From the NCBI GenBank assembly GCA_025141015.1, contig CP081098.1, positions 1,184,501-1,248,500 of the forward strand: a stretch of DNA of 64,000 nt. Direction: 5' to 3'. The stretch is from Rhodobacteraceae bacterium M382. Lineage in GTDB: Bacteria > Pseudomonadota > Alphaproteobacteria > Rhodobacterales > Rhodobacteraceae. Under the pieces are notes generated by a model. That model was given only the letters and a program-made list of their open reading frames with translations, searched no databases and was not told the origin of the DNA. Position 1 is the first letter of the stretch, and the number at the start of each line of letters is the position of its first letter. The position numbers and the translations under genes were made by a program. Shown in pieces: positions 53,280-61,777 of the stretch.

Positions 53280-54515
53280 ATGGATATGAATTTTGGGATG
53301 CGCGCGGAAAATCGCGCTTTGTTGGATCGCGTGGCCGTCATGGTGCGGGATGAAATCATGCCGCTGGAAGAAGAATATCAAGCGGAAATCGCCAAGGGCG
53401 ACCGCTGGCAGTACACTGCCCGCCAGACTGAGATCCTGGAAGGATTGAAGGCGAAGGCCAAGGCTGAAGGGTTGTGGAACTTCTGGTTGACGGACAGTGA
53501 CCGCGGCTTTGGGTTGAGCACTGTGGAATATGCCTATTTCGCCGAGGAAATGGGGAAGACGCCCTTGGGTGCTGAAGTGTTCAACTGTTCAGCGCCCGAC
53601 ACCGGCAATATGGAAGTGTTCGAGAGATACAGCAGTGACGGGCTGAAAAAACAGTGGCTGGAGCCATTGCTGGACGGGCAGATCAGGTCGGCCTATCTGA
53701 TGACGGAACCGGATGTGGCCAGTTCCGACGCAACCAATATTTCGATGTCCTGTGTGCGCGATGGTGATCACTATGTGCTGAATGGCGAAAAATGGTGGGC
53801 GTCGGGCGCTGGGGATCCGCGCTGCAAGGTGTATATCGTCATGGTCAAGACCGGCGGCGACGATTTGCCAGTGCACAAACGCCAGTCGATGATTGTTGTG
53901 GCAGCCGACAGCCCCGGCATCGAGACGCTGCGGCCAATGGAAGTCTATGGCCATGACGATGCACCTCACGGTCACATGCACATGCGGTTTACGAATGTGC
54001 GGGTGCCAGCGGAGAACATCCTCTTGGGCGAAGGACGGGGTTTTGAGATTGCACAGGGACGTTTGGGGCCCGGCCGCATCCACCATTGCATGCGCGCCAT
54101 CGGACAGGCCGAGTCAGCGTTGGAGCGGCTGTGTCGCCGATCGCTGCAGCGCGAGGCCTTTGGCAAGAAGCTGGCCCATCTTGGCGCGAATTACGACATC
54201 ATCGCCGAATGCCGGATGGAAATCGAAATGGCCCGTCTGCTGTGTCTCAAAGCGGCCTGGTATATGGATCAGGGCGATGCGCGTGCGGCGGCCCCCTGGA
54301 TCAGTCAGATCAAGGTCGTGGCACCCCGGGTTGCATTGAAAGTGATTGATGAGGCGGTGCAGATGCATGGCGGGCAGGGCATATCCCAGGACACGCCGCT
54401 GGGCATTGCCTGGACACATGTGCGCACCTTGCGGCTGGCCGATGGGCCGGATGCGGTGCATCGCCGTCAAGTGGCCCGCGGTGAATTGAGAAAATACACC
54501 CAGGAAAAAGTCTGA
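53280..54515 (+). CDS. acyl-CoA dehydrogenase (ACAD10/11-like)
   Basis: 411 residues. MTEPDVASSDATN near residue 140, LNGEKWWASGAG, and GRIHHCMRAIGQAESALERL are characteristic of the long ACAD10/11-like subgroup. QMHGGQGISQDTPL and RLADGPDAVHRRQVAR close the domain. GGAGG precedes the ATG at 53280. It is separated from gcvH by a terminator and so probably has its own promoter. Substrate unknown. Confidence 0.9.
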   Translation: MDMNFGMRAENRALLDRVAVMVRDEIMPLEEEYQAEIAKGDRWQYTARQTEILEGLKAKAKAEGLWNFWLTDSDRGFGLSTVEYAYFAEEMGKTPLGAEVFNCSAPDTGNMEVFERYSSDGLKKQWLEPLLDGQIRSAYLMTEPDVASSDATNISMSCVRDGDHYVLNGEKWWASGAGDPRCKVYIVMVKTGGDDLPVHKRQSMIVVAADSPGIETLRPMEVYGHDDAPHGHMHMRFTNVRVPAENILLGEGRGFEIAQGRLGPGRIHHCMRAIGQAESALERLCRRSLQREAFGKKLAHLGANYDIIAECRMEIEMARLLCLKAAWYMDQGDARAAAPWISQIKVVAPRVALKVIDEAVQMHGGQGISQDTPLGIAWTHVRTLRLADGPDAVHRRQVARGELRKYTQEKV

Positions 54516-54554
54516 CATGGGCATTTTTGTTCCCGAAATGTTCTGATCTATGTT

Positions 54555-54585
54555 AAGGGTCCTCTGAGTAGATCAGGAGGCCCTT
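54555..54585 (+). promoter_or_regulatory. hairpin that masks the ribosome binding site of the PEP-mutase-family gene
   Basis: AAGGG, bulged T and CCTC pair with GAGG and CCCTT across a 12-base loop. The 3' arm contains the GGAGG Shine-Dalgarno and ends at the ATG (54586). A nine-pair stem over the SD would limit translation. Confidence 0.5.
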
Positions 54586-55428
54586 ATGCGTACGCAAACC
54601 GAAAAATTCGATCGTTTCAAAGCCCTGCATTTCGCCGACACGGCCTTTGTCATGCCCAACCCGTGGGATGCGGGGTCGGCGCGGATATTGGATGCTCTGG
54701 GGTTCGATGCTCTGGCCACCACCAGCGCGGGGTATGCATTCTCTACAGGCAAGCGAGATTCCTTTGCCGGGTTGGGACGCGACGAAATCCTGATAAATGC
54801 CGCTGGGATCGTTGCGGCCACTGATCTGCCGGTATCGGCTGATCTGGAGGATGGGTTTGGCGCATCTCCACAGGCCTGTGCAGACACGATAGCACTGGCC
54901 TGTGATATCGGGCTGGTAGGGGGATCAATCGAGGATGCCACGGGCGATGAAACGGCCCCGATTTATGGGTTGTCCGAGGCCACAGACCGGGTTGCTGCGG
55001 CAGTAGAGGCGGCGAAAGGACGCCCGTTCCTGCTAACCGCGCGGGCCGAAAATTTTTTGTGGGGGCGTCCCGACTTGGACGATACGATCCGACGGCTTCA
55101 GGCGTTTTGTGACGTCGGCGCGGATGTGCTTTATGCTCCCGGTCTGCCGGATCTGGATGCGATCCGGACCGTTTGCAACGCTGTGGACAAGCCGGTGAAT
55201 GTCGTGATGGGGTTGCAAGGGCCAACCTATAGCGTGGAGGAGCTGTCCAAGGTCGGTGTCAAGCGGATCAGCGTTGGCGGCTCCATGGCGCGGGCCGCAT
55301 TGGGCGCGCTGCGCCGCGCCGCGCTGGAAGTGCGTGAGACAGGGACATTCTCTTATGCTGCCGACGGATACCCGGGTGCAGAACTGGCGCAACTGATGGA
55401 GCAGGGCAAAGCCCCGGACCGCCAGTAG
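54586..55428 (+). CDS. isocitrate lyase/PEP mutase superfamily enzyme
   Basis: 280 residues, TIM barrel. VMPNPWDAGSARILDALGFDALATTSAG and LPVSADLEDGFG are hallmarks of the carboxyvinyl-carboxyphosphonate-mutase-like/2-methylisocitrate-lyase-like branch, with the metal Asp pair in SADLEDG. The SIEDATG segment follows, and there is no KKCGH motif of true isocitrate lyase. It probably cleaves or forms a C-C or P-C bond in a small acid. Its RBS is in a hairpin. Confidence 0.88.
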   Translation: MRTQTEKFDRFKALHFADTAFVMPNPWDAGSARILDALGFDALATTSAGYAFSTGKRDSFAGLGRDEILINAAGIVAATDLPVSADLEDGFGASPQACADTIALACDIGLVGGSIEDATGDETAPIYGLSEATDRVAAAVEAAKGRPFLLTARAENFLWGRPDLDDTIRRLQAFCDVGADVLYAPGLPDLDAIRTVCNAVDKPVNVVMGLQGPTYSVEELSKVGVKRISVGGSMARAALGALRRAALEVRETGTFSYAADGYPGAELAQLMEQGKAPDRQ

Positions 55429-55432
55429 ATCA

Positions 55433-55720
55433 TCAATCCATTGCTTCGATGATGGCGATGTCGGCGTCACATGCCCCGGCGCGTTGGGACCGCGCGGCCC
55501 TGTATTCGGCCGAGTCATAACATGCACGGGCCTGATCAATGCTGTCGAATTCGATGATCACCCGGCGGTGCCAGTCCCGCCCTTCCAGCGCCACCGCCGC
55601 GCCACGGGCCAGAAACCGCGCTCCGAATTTGGCAAAGGCCTCGGGCGCGATGGCCTGGTATCCGGCGTAGGCGTCTGGGTCGGTGACCGAGACATTGGCG
55701 ATCCAATAGGCTTTGGGCAT
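55433..55720 (-). CDS. DUF1330 family protein
   Basis: 95 residues, ferredoxin-like dimeric alpha/beta-barrel fold. KAYWIANVSVTDPDAYAGY at the start and VIIEFDSIDQARACYDSAEY in the second half are typical of DUF1330. Function unknown. It follows the GntR regulator gene by three bases on the same strand and is presumably part of that operon. It converges on the PEP-mutase-family gene. Confidence 0.9.
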   Translation of the reverse strand: MPKAYWIANVSVTDPDAYAGYQAIAPEAFAKFGARFLARGAAVALEGRDWHRRVIIEFDSIDQARACYDSAEYRAARSQRAGACDADIAIIEAMD

Positions 55721-55723
55721 TGT

Positions 55724-56410
55724 TCAGCTTTCTTTCGGGGCGTTGGCCAGCAGGCGTTCAGCCACGGCGGTGGCGTCGTCCAGGTGGTTGTTGACGGCGG
55801 TCTGCGCAGCATCCGCGTCACCCGACAGGATCGCATCACAGATCGCCCGCATGTGCGCCGGACCGGGTTGGCTGCGGTCCTGTGTGGATAGGGTCATCAT
55901 TCGCAACCGGCTGATCCGCCCATTCAGACGTTGGACGATTTCCCAAGCCACATTGTGACCGGCACCGTCAAAGATTACCGCATAAAACCCGGCTGTGGCC
56001 CGGAACAACGCGCCGGGGGTTTGTTCGTCAAATCCGGCTTTGAGCTGGTCCAGCGCCTGTTCCAATCGCCTGCCCAGTTCCGGCGTCATCCGTTTGGCAC
56101 AGGTGCGCGCGGCGGCGGTCTCCAACATGCGTCGGATGTCATAGATCTGGCGGGCGTCGTCCCAACTCATCCTGGCGACGATCGGGCCGCGACCGGGCAG
56201 GATTTCGACCAGCCCTTCGGCTTCGAGGTACCGGATGGTTTCGCGGATCACCGTGCGACTGACCCCCAATTGATCACACAGGGGGCGTTCCACCAGCCGA
56301 TCACCGGGCTTGAAATGGCCATCAATGATCGCCTCGCGCATCCGGTCCTGCACGATGTCGCGCAGGGTGGCGGGGGGGTGTTCGATCTTGGTCAGGGGCG
56401 GGTTTGACAT
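55724..56410 (-). CDS. GntR-family regulator (FCD domain)
   Basis: 228 residues. N-terminal winged helix (VQDRMREAIIDGHFKPGDRL, LCDQLGVSRTVIRETIRYLEAEGLVE) and a helical FCD effector domain (from about residue 90: ARQIYDIRRMLETAAARTCA). It is divergent from the AA_synth operon, with a perfect TATAC-centred palindrome between. It probably represses that operon until a substrate-derived acid binds. Confidence 0.93.
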   Translation of the reverse strand: MSNPPLTKIEHPPATLRDIVQDRMREAIIDGHFKPGDRLVERPLCDQLGVSRTVIRETIRYLEAEGLVEILPGRGPIVARMSWDDARQIYDIRRMLETAAARTCAKRMTPELGRRLEQALDQLKAGFDEQTPGALFRATAGFYAVIFDGAGHNVAWEIVQRLNGRISRLRMMTLSTQDRSQPGPAHMRAICDAILSGDADAAQTAVNNHLDDATAVAERLLANAPKES

Positions 56411-56466
56411 AGGAACGGGATAGCAGCGGGGTCAGGGTGGGACAAGTTGATATTGACATATGGTAT

Positions 56467-56480
56467 GATGGTATACCATC
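56467..56480. promoter_or_regulatory. GntR/FCD operator GATGGTATACCATC
   Basis: A perfect 14-bp palindrome with the TGGTATACCA core typical of FadR/FCD-type GntR proteins, 40 bases before the first gene of the operon and 57 from the regulator start. TATGAT just upstream (56464-56469) could be a -10 box, which would place the operator over the promoter. Confidence 0.75.
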
Positions 56481-56519
56481 TTACGTCAACAGAATCACGT
56501 TTCTCAAAAAGGTGCCGAA

Positions 56520-57122
56520 ATGCCCGCCGAAATCCGCAAGACGCTGCTCCATGTCGAAGAAACCCTGATCGAAGGGGGCAAGGCCGCGCCAGTGCCGTTG
56601 AAGATGATTGCAGCGGTGGCGGTGATCCGGAACCCTTGGGCGGGGCAGGGGTTTGTTGACGACCTAAAACCGGCGATCCACGATTGTGCGCCCGGTTTGG
56701 GCGAGTTGTTGACCGGTATGGTCATTGAGGCCGCCGGGGGCGGCGACAAGGTCGAAGGTTACGGCAAGTCCGCCATCGTCGGAGTGAATGGCGAGGTTGA
56801 ACATGGCTCGGCCCTGATCCACACTCTGCGGTTTGGCAATTTCTATCGCGAGGCGGTGGGTGCAAAATCTTATCTGTCGTTCACCAACACACGTGGCCCG
56901 GCCAACGCGCCACTGCACATCCCGCTGATGGACAAAAATGACGGGGGGCGACGCAGCCATTACCTGACCATTCAACTGTCAGTCGCTGATGCGCCGGGTC
57001 CGGATGAAATCGTGGTGGCGCTGGGCGCATCGATTGGCGGACGCCCGCATCACCGCATCGGAGACCGCTATCAGGATCTCAAGGATCTGGGCCATGACGT
57101 CGACAATCCTGCAGCTGTCTGA
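56520..57122 (+). CDS. AA_synth (DUF1185/PF06684-like) family protein
   Basis: 200 residues of the so-called amino acid synthesis family. ETLIEGGKAAPVPLKMIAAV, AVIRNPWAGQG, and EHGSALIHTLRFGNFYREAV are family hallmarks. The structure is known for one member but the reaction is unclear. It is the first gene of the operon behind the GntR operator, and its 3' end overlaps the hydrolase start by 29 bases. Confidence 0.88.
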   Translation: MPAEIRKTLLHVEETLIEGGKAAPVPLKMIAAVAVIRNPWAGQGFVDDLKPAIHDCAPGLGELLTGMVIEAAGGGDKVEGYGKSAIVGVNGEVEHGSALIHTLRFGNFYREAVGAKSYLSFTNTRGPANAPLHIPLMDKNDGGRRSHYLTIQLSVADAPGPDEIVVALGASIGGRPHHRIGDRYQDLKDLGHDVDNPAAV

Positions 57123-57906
57123 ACCCTTTGGTCGGGTCGCCTATCGGGTGGCCGGGCAGGGCGCGCCGGTCGTGCTGATCCACGGGGTCGGCATGCAATC
57201 GGCGGCCTGGGGGCCACAGATGGACGCCCTGTCGGCAACCCATCGGGTGATTGCGCTGGACATGCCGGGGCATGGGGGCAGTGACCCTGTGGCCGCAGAC
57301 GCGGATCTGCCCGTCTTTGTGGCCTGGCTGGATGCGGTCTTGACCGCCCTGGGTCTTGGGCCTGTCAATCTGGCTGGTCATTCCATGGGCGCGATGATCG
57401 CGGGTGGCTATGCAGCGTGTCACCCTGACAAGGTCGCGCGGGTGGCGTTGCTGAACGGGGTTTTCTGCCGGTCGACCGAGGCGCGACAGGCCGTCGTCGC
57501 GCGCGCCGAGGATATTCGCAAAGGTCGGTTTGACTTGCAAACTCCGCTCAAACGCTGGTTTGGCGACAGTCCGATCGAGCAAGCCGCCCTGGACAAGGTG
57601 GCAGGGTGGTTGTCGTCCGTCGATATTGACGGATATGCCACTGCATATGCAGCCTTTGCCGCTGGTGACAGCACCTATGCCGACCGGTTTTCTTCCATTG
57701 CCTGCCCGCTGTTGGCGCTGACCGGGGATGGGGATCCGAATTCGACACCCGCGATGGCCCACGCCATGGCCGAGGCCGCGCAAAACGGGCGGGCGGTTGT
57801 TTTGGCCGGACATCGGCATATGGTCAATCTGACGGACCCTGATGCCGTGACGGATGCCCTGCGGGAGTGGCTGGAAACGCCCGCGACCGGAAAGGACGCA
57901 GCATGA
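57094..57906 (+). CDS. alpha/beta-fold hydrolase
   Basis: 270 residues. Nucleophile elbow GHSMGA (Ser about 93), oxyanion HGVGM, and the catalytic His in AGHRHMVNLTDP. The sequence resembles the 3-oxoadipate enol-lactonase/hydrolase group. The ATG at 57094 lies inside the preceding gene and starts the first strand (STILQLSEPFGRVAY). Its TGA overlaps the next ATG by four bases. It likely hydrolyses an ester, lactone or amide formed by the monooxygenase. Confidence 0.9.
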   Translation: MTSTILQLSEPFGRVAYRVAGQGAPVVLIHGVGMQSAAWGPQMDALSATHRVIALDMPGHGGSDPVAADADLPVFVAWLDAVLTALGLGPVNLAGHSMGAMIAGGYAACHPDKVARVALLNGVFCRSTEARQAVVARAEDIRKGRFDLQTPLKRWFGDSPIEQAALDKVAGWLSSVDIDGYATAYAAFAAGDSTYADRFSSIACPLLALTGDGDPNSTPAMAHAMAEAAQNGRAVVLAGHRHMVNLTDPDAVTDALREWLETPATGKDAA

Positions 57907-58832
57907 CCGACAAAGAAGCCTGTTTCGATCCCCGCGCTTTGCGCAATGCCTATGGTGCCTTCATGACCGGAGTTACCGTGGTGACGACCCGCGACGGTGA
58001 CGGCAATCCGTTGGGGTTTACGGCCAATTCGTTCTCTTCGGTTTCGCTGGACCCGCCATTGGTGTCGATCTGTTTGGCAAACACGTCGCGTAACTATGCG
58101 GCTTTTTCCACGGCGAATGGGTTTGCCGTCAACATCCTGTCCGAGGGGCAAAAGGAAGTCTCCAACACCTTTGCCCGCCCGGTTGACGATCGTTTTGCCG
58201 CAGTCGACTGGCAGTTTGGTCCGCAGGGGTCACCAGTGTTTGATGGCGTGTCGGCCTGGTTTGACTGTTCGATGTTCAAAACGGTCGAAGCCGGGGACCA
58301 TCTGATCCTGATCGGTCAGGTTCAGGCGTTCGAAACATCGACTGCGCCGGGGCTGGGATACGCCCAAGGGGCTTATGTGACACCGGCGGCTGAGGCCAAA
58401 GCGGTGAACAACAAGGCCGATCTGCTGATTTCGGCCCTGATCGAACGCGACGGTAAAATCCTGTTGACCGACAATGGACATGGGCGTCTGACCTTGCCCG
58501 AAATGCCCGTGGGCAAGGCCGGGGCCACCGCCACATTGAAACAGCTGATCGACGGGATCGGCATCACGGCCCAGCCCGGGTTCATCTATTCCGTTTACGA
58601 AGACGAAGCGCGCGAACACCAACATATCTCGTTTCTATGCCAGGCCGCCGAGGGTTCGCCCTCGCGCGGGGTTTTTACCGACCTGACCGAAACCACGCTG
58701 ATGGACATTGCTGACCCGGCCATGTGCACCATGCTGGAACGGTTTGCCCGGGAAAGCCGCATGGGCAATTTCGGGGTATATTATGGCAACCAGATCCGCG
58801 GCGAGGTCCGCCCGATCGTCTCTGACAAGTGA
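57903..58832 (+). CDS. flavin reductase with Nudix-like C-terminal domain
   Basis: 309 residues. N-terminal half (1-160): flavin-reductase-like domain with YGAFMTGVTVVTTRDGDG, GFTANSFSSVSLDPPLVSICL and SRNYAAF. From about 165, ISALIERDGKILLTDNGHG and RLTLPEMPVGKAGATATLKQ align with a Nudix fold, but the GX5EX7REUXEE catalytic box is absent. It should supply reduced FMN/FAD to the luciferase-like monooxygenase encoded next. The tail may bind a nucleotide-like ligand or partner. Confidence 0.85.
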   Translation: MTDKEACFDPRALRNAYGAFMTGVTVVTTRDGDGNPLGFTANSFSSVSLDPPLVSICLANTSRNYAAFSTANGFAVNILSEGQKEVSNTFARPVDDRFAAVDWQFGPQGSPVFDGVSAWFDCSMFKTVEAGDHLILIGQVQAFETSTAPGLGYAQGAYVTPAAEAKAVNNKADLLISALIERDGKILLTDNGHGRLTLPEMPVGKAGATATLKQLIDGIGITAQPGFIYSVYEDEAREHQHISFLCQAAEGSPSRGVFTDLTETTLMDIADPAMCTMLERFARESRMGNFGVYYGNQIRGEVRPIVSDK

Positions 58833-58841
58833 GCAAGACCA

Positions 58842-59879
58842 ATGAAGTTTTCCCTGTTCGCGCATATGGAGCGCATATCTCCGGAAGATGACCAGAAGCG
58901 TCTGTATGACGAATTCGTCGAATTGTGCAAAATCGCTGATGCAGGCGGGATGCATGCGGTTTGGACCGGGGAACATCATGGGATGAACTTCACCATCTCT
59001 CCCAATCCATTCCTGAATCTGGTGGATCTGGCCAACAAAACCCAAAACGTCCGCTTGGGGACTGGCACTGTGATTGCGCCATTCTGGCACCCGATCCGTC
59101 TGGCCGGCGAGGCGGCGCTGACCGATATCATCACCCAAGGCCGCCTGGACCTGGGCATTGCGCGGGGCGCCTACAGCTTTGAATACGAACGCATGATGCC
59201 AGGCATGGATGCCTGGGAAGCAGGCCAGCGCATGCGCGAGCTGATCCCGGCCGTTCAAAACCTGTGGAAGGGGGATTATGCACAGGAGGGTGAATTCCAC
59301 AGTTTCCCGAAAACCACGTCATCGCCCAAACCGGTGCAAGCGGATGGCCCGCCGATCTGGGTCGCGGCGCGTGACCCCAACAGCCATGATTTTGCCGTGG
59401 CCAATGGCTGCAACGTCCAGGTGACGCCGCTGTGGAAAGGGGACGGTGAAATCGCCGAGCTGATTGAGAAGTTCAACGATGCCTGCGCCAAACACCCGAA
59501 TGTGAAACGGCCCAAGATCATGTTGCTGCAACATACCTATGTGGCCGACAGCCCCGAGGATGTTGAGTTGGGCGCGGTCGAGCTTAACCGGTTTTACAAC
59601 TATTTTGGTGCCTGGTTCATGAACAAGCGCGAGATCTCGCAGGGTTTGATTGATCCGCTGTCGGACGAGGACATCGCCGCACATCCATTCTATTCCCCCG
59701 AGGCGATGAAACGCGATTTGGTGATTGGCGAAGCGGGCACGGTGATCGACCGGCTCAAAGGGTACGAAGCGTTGGGCTATGATGAATATTCGTTCTGGAT
59801 CGACAGCTCGATGAGCTTTGAGCGCAAAAAAGCTTCGTTGGAACGCTTTATCAGCGATGTGATGCCAGCCTTTGACTAA
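58842..59879 (+). CDS. luciferase-like (LLM) flavin-dependent monooxygenase
   Basis: 345 residues, TIM barrel. KFSLFAHMERISPEDDQKRLYDE, WTGEHHGMNFTISPNPFL, VRLGTGTVIAPFWHPIRLAGE and GRLDLGIARGAYSFEYERM are typical LLM blocks. It uses reduced flavin, supplied by the preceding flavin reductase, to insert oxygen into a substrate. It is distinct from the luciferase-like domain of the NRPS. Substrate unknown. Confidence 0.92.
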   Translation: MKFSLFAHMERISPEDDQKRLYDEFVELCKIADAGGMHAVWTGEHHGMNFTISPNPFLNLVDLANKTQNVRLGTGTVIAPFWHPIRLAGEAALTDIITQGRLDLGIARGAYSFEYERMMPGMDAWEAGQRMRELIPAVQNLWKGDYAQEGEFHSFPKTTSSPKPVQADGPPIWVAARDPNSHDFAVANGCNVQVTPLWKGDGEIAELIEKFNDACAKHPNVKRPKIMLLQHTYVADSPEDVELGAVELNRFYNYFGAWFMNKREISQGLIDPLSDEDIAAHPFYSPEAMKRDLVIGEAGTVIDRLKGYEALGYDEYSFWIDSSMSFERKKASLERFISDVMPAFD

Positions 59880-59885
59880 GGACAG

Positions 59886-61352
59886 ATGATGCAACAGTTT
59901 CAGCAGTATATCGGCGGTGTGTTCTCGGCGGGGATCTTTCAGTTTCCCAGCATTGATCCGGCTGACGGCCAGACCTGGGCCATGATGCCCGAGGCGGGTG
60001 TGGAAGGGGTGAATGCCGCTGTCGAGGCCGCGCAGAATGCGTTTGTCTCGCCCGAATGGGCGGGAATGACGGCGTCTGCGCGGGGCAAACTGTTATTGCG
60101 ACTGGCCGATTTAGTGGCTGAAAATGCGCTGCGGTTGGCTGAGCTGGAAACCCGCGACACAGGCAAGATCATCCGTGAAACCCGCGCCCAGATCGCCTAT
60201 GTCGCGGAGTATTACCGCTATTACGCAGGGCTCGCCGACAAGATCGAAGGCGCGCATCTGCCGATCGACAAACCGGACATGGAGGTCTGGTTGCGCCGGG
60301 AGCCTTTGGGGGTGGTCGCGGCGATCGTTCCGTGGAATTCACAGCTGTTTCTATCAGCGGTCAAGATTGGTCCTGCGCTGGCCGCGGGTTGTACTGTGGT
60401 GCTCAAGGCGTCCGAGGATGGCCCGGCCCCGATGCTGGAGTTTGCCCGCATCTTTGATCAGGCCGGATTTCCAGCGGGTGTGTTGAACATTATCACAGGG
60501 GGCCCCGAAGTGGGTGCTGCCCTGTCGAGCCACCCAAAGGTCGCCCATGTGGCATTCACCGGTGGGCCGTCGACAGCGCGCCACATCGTGCGCAATTCGG
60601 CGGAGAACCTGGCTTCCACCTCGCTGGAGCTGGGCGGAAAATCCCCGTTTATCGTGTTCGAGGATGCCGATTTGGACAGCGCTGTGAATGCGCAGGTGTC
60701 GGGGATTTTTGCCGCCACTGGCCAAAGTTGTGTCGCCGGCTCGCGGCTGGTTGTCCAGAATTCGATCAAGGACGAATTCCTCGCGCGTTTGTGCGAAAAG
60801 GCGCAAAAGGTGGTCATTGGGGCCCCTGATGATATGGCAACCGAGGTCGGGCCGCTGTGTACCGCGCGACAGCGGGACAACGCAGTCGCGTTGATCGCGC
60901 AATCGGTGGAGCAGGGTGCCCGTCTGGTCACGGGCGGGGCCGCGATTGACGGACCGGGGTTTTATTTTCCGCCTACCATTCTGGATTGTGCTGACGCGCC
61001 GGATGCGGCCTGTATCACCAATGAATTCTTTGGTCCGGTACTGTCGGTTCTGGGCTTCGAGGACGAAACCGAAGCGTTGGAAATTGCCAATACCACCGAA
61101 TTCGGCCTGGCCTCGGGGGTGTTTACCCGCGATCTGACCCGCGCGCATCGGATGATCCGGGGCATTCAGGCCGGGATTGTCTGGGTCAACACCTATCGCG
61201 CGGTCAGCCCGATCGCGCCCTTTGGCGGTCACGGCCTGTCCGGTCACGGACGCGAAGGCGGGCTGCAGGCGGCGCTGGATTACACCAAGATGAAGGCGGT
61301 GTGGCTGCGCACCAGCGACGATCCGATCCCGGACCCTTTTGTGATGCGCTGA
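59886..61352 (+). CDS. aldehyde dehydrogenase
   Basis: 488 residues, full length. Catalytic Cys in FAATGQSCVAGSR (about 283), general base Glu in LELGGKSP, VPWNSQLFLSAVKIGPALAAG and FGPVLSVLGF. It follows the LLM gene by six bases and should oxidise the aldehyde released by the monooxygenase or hydrolase. Substrate unknown. Start is the first of two ATGs (59886 or 59889). Confidence 0.93.
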   Translation: MMQQFQQYIGGVFSAGIFQFPSIDPADGQTWAMMPEAGVEGVNAAVEAAQNAFVSPEWAGMTASARGKLLLRLADLVAENALRLAELETRDTGKIIRETRAQIAYVAEYYRYYAGLADKIEGAHLPIDKPDMEVWLRREPLGVVAAIVPWNSQLFLSAVKIGPALAAGCTVVLKASEDGPAPMLEFARIFDQAGFPAGVLNIITGGPEVGAALSSHPKVAHVAFTGGPSTARHIVRNSAENLASTSLELGGKSPFIVFEDADLDSAVNAQVSGIFAATGQSCVAGSRLVVQNSIKDEFLARLCEKAQKVVIGAPDDMATEVGPLCTARQRDNAVALIAQSVEQGARLVTGGAAIDGPGFYFPPTILDCADAPDAACITNEFFGPVLSVLGFEDETEALEIANTTEFGLASGVFTRDLTRAHRMIRGIQAGIVWVNTYRAVSPIAPFGGHGLSGHGREGGLQAALDYTKMKAVWLRTSDDPIPDPFVMR

Positions 61353-61361
61353 GCCATCACA

Positions 61362-61673
61362 TCAGACGCTGCCGGCCTGTTCAATGACCAACACCCGCGC
61401 GACCCCGCGCGGGTGCGCCATATGTGCGTCCCCGTCCCGCGCGTGAAAGATATCGCCTACGTTCAACTGCACAATCTGCTCCTGCCCGTTCTGGCGGGTG
61501 TGCATGTCTACCTGGCCGTCCAGAACGACAAAAACCTCGGGCCCGTCATTGATGTGCCAGATATATGGCGCATCGGTCCAATGCAGCCGAATGCTGGCAT
61601 CATTAATCCGTTCAATATCACAAGCGCCCCAGGCGACATTGGCGGAAAACTCGGTTGGAACAATTTTTCGCAT
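61362..61673 (-). CDS. cupin-domain protein
   Basis: 103 residues, one cupin: IWHINDGPEVFVVLDGQVDMHT and the second motif VGDIFHARDGDAHMAHP supply histidines for a metal. The family includes sensor and dioxygenase types; no specific reaction is deduced. It converges on the aldehyde dehydrogenase with nine bases between and is divergent from the AsnC gene. Confidence 0.85.
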   Translation of the reverse strand: MRKIVPTEFSANVAWGACDIERINDASIRLHWTDAPYIWHINDGPEVFVVLDGQVDMHTRQNGQEQIVQLNVGDIFHARDGDAHMAHPRGVARVLVIEQAGSV

Positions 61674-61777
61674 TGGATTATCCTGCTGCTGATCTGTCTG
61701 CGCAACCTATCAGGAATTTCTGCTGCCCCCAGATTGCGAACCGACGGAACAGGCCTGCGAAACGGGGGAAATGGTGT

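Noticed and set aside
58842-59879. Possibility that the stand-alone LLM belongs to the NRPS pathway
   Set aside because: It is over 30 kb away, lies with its own flavin reductase and GntR operator, and the NRPS already has an internal LLM domain.
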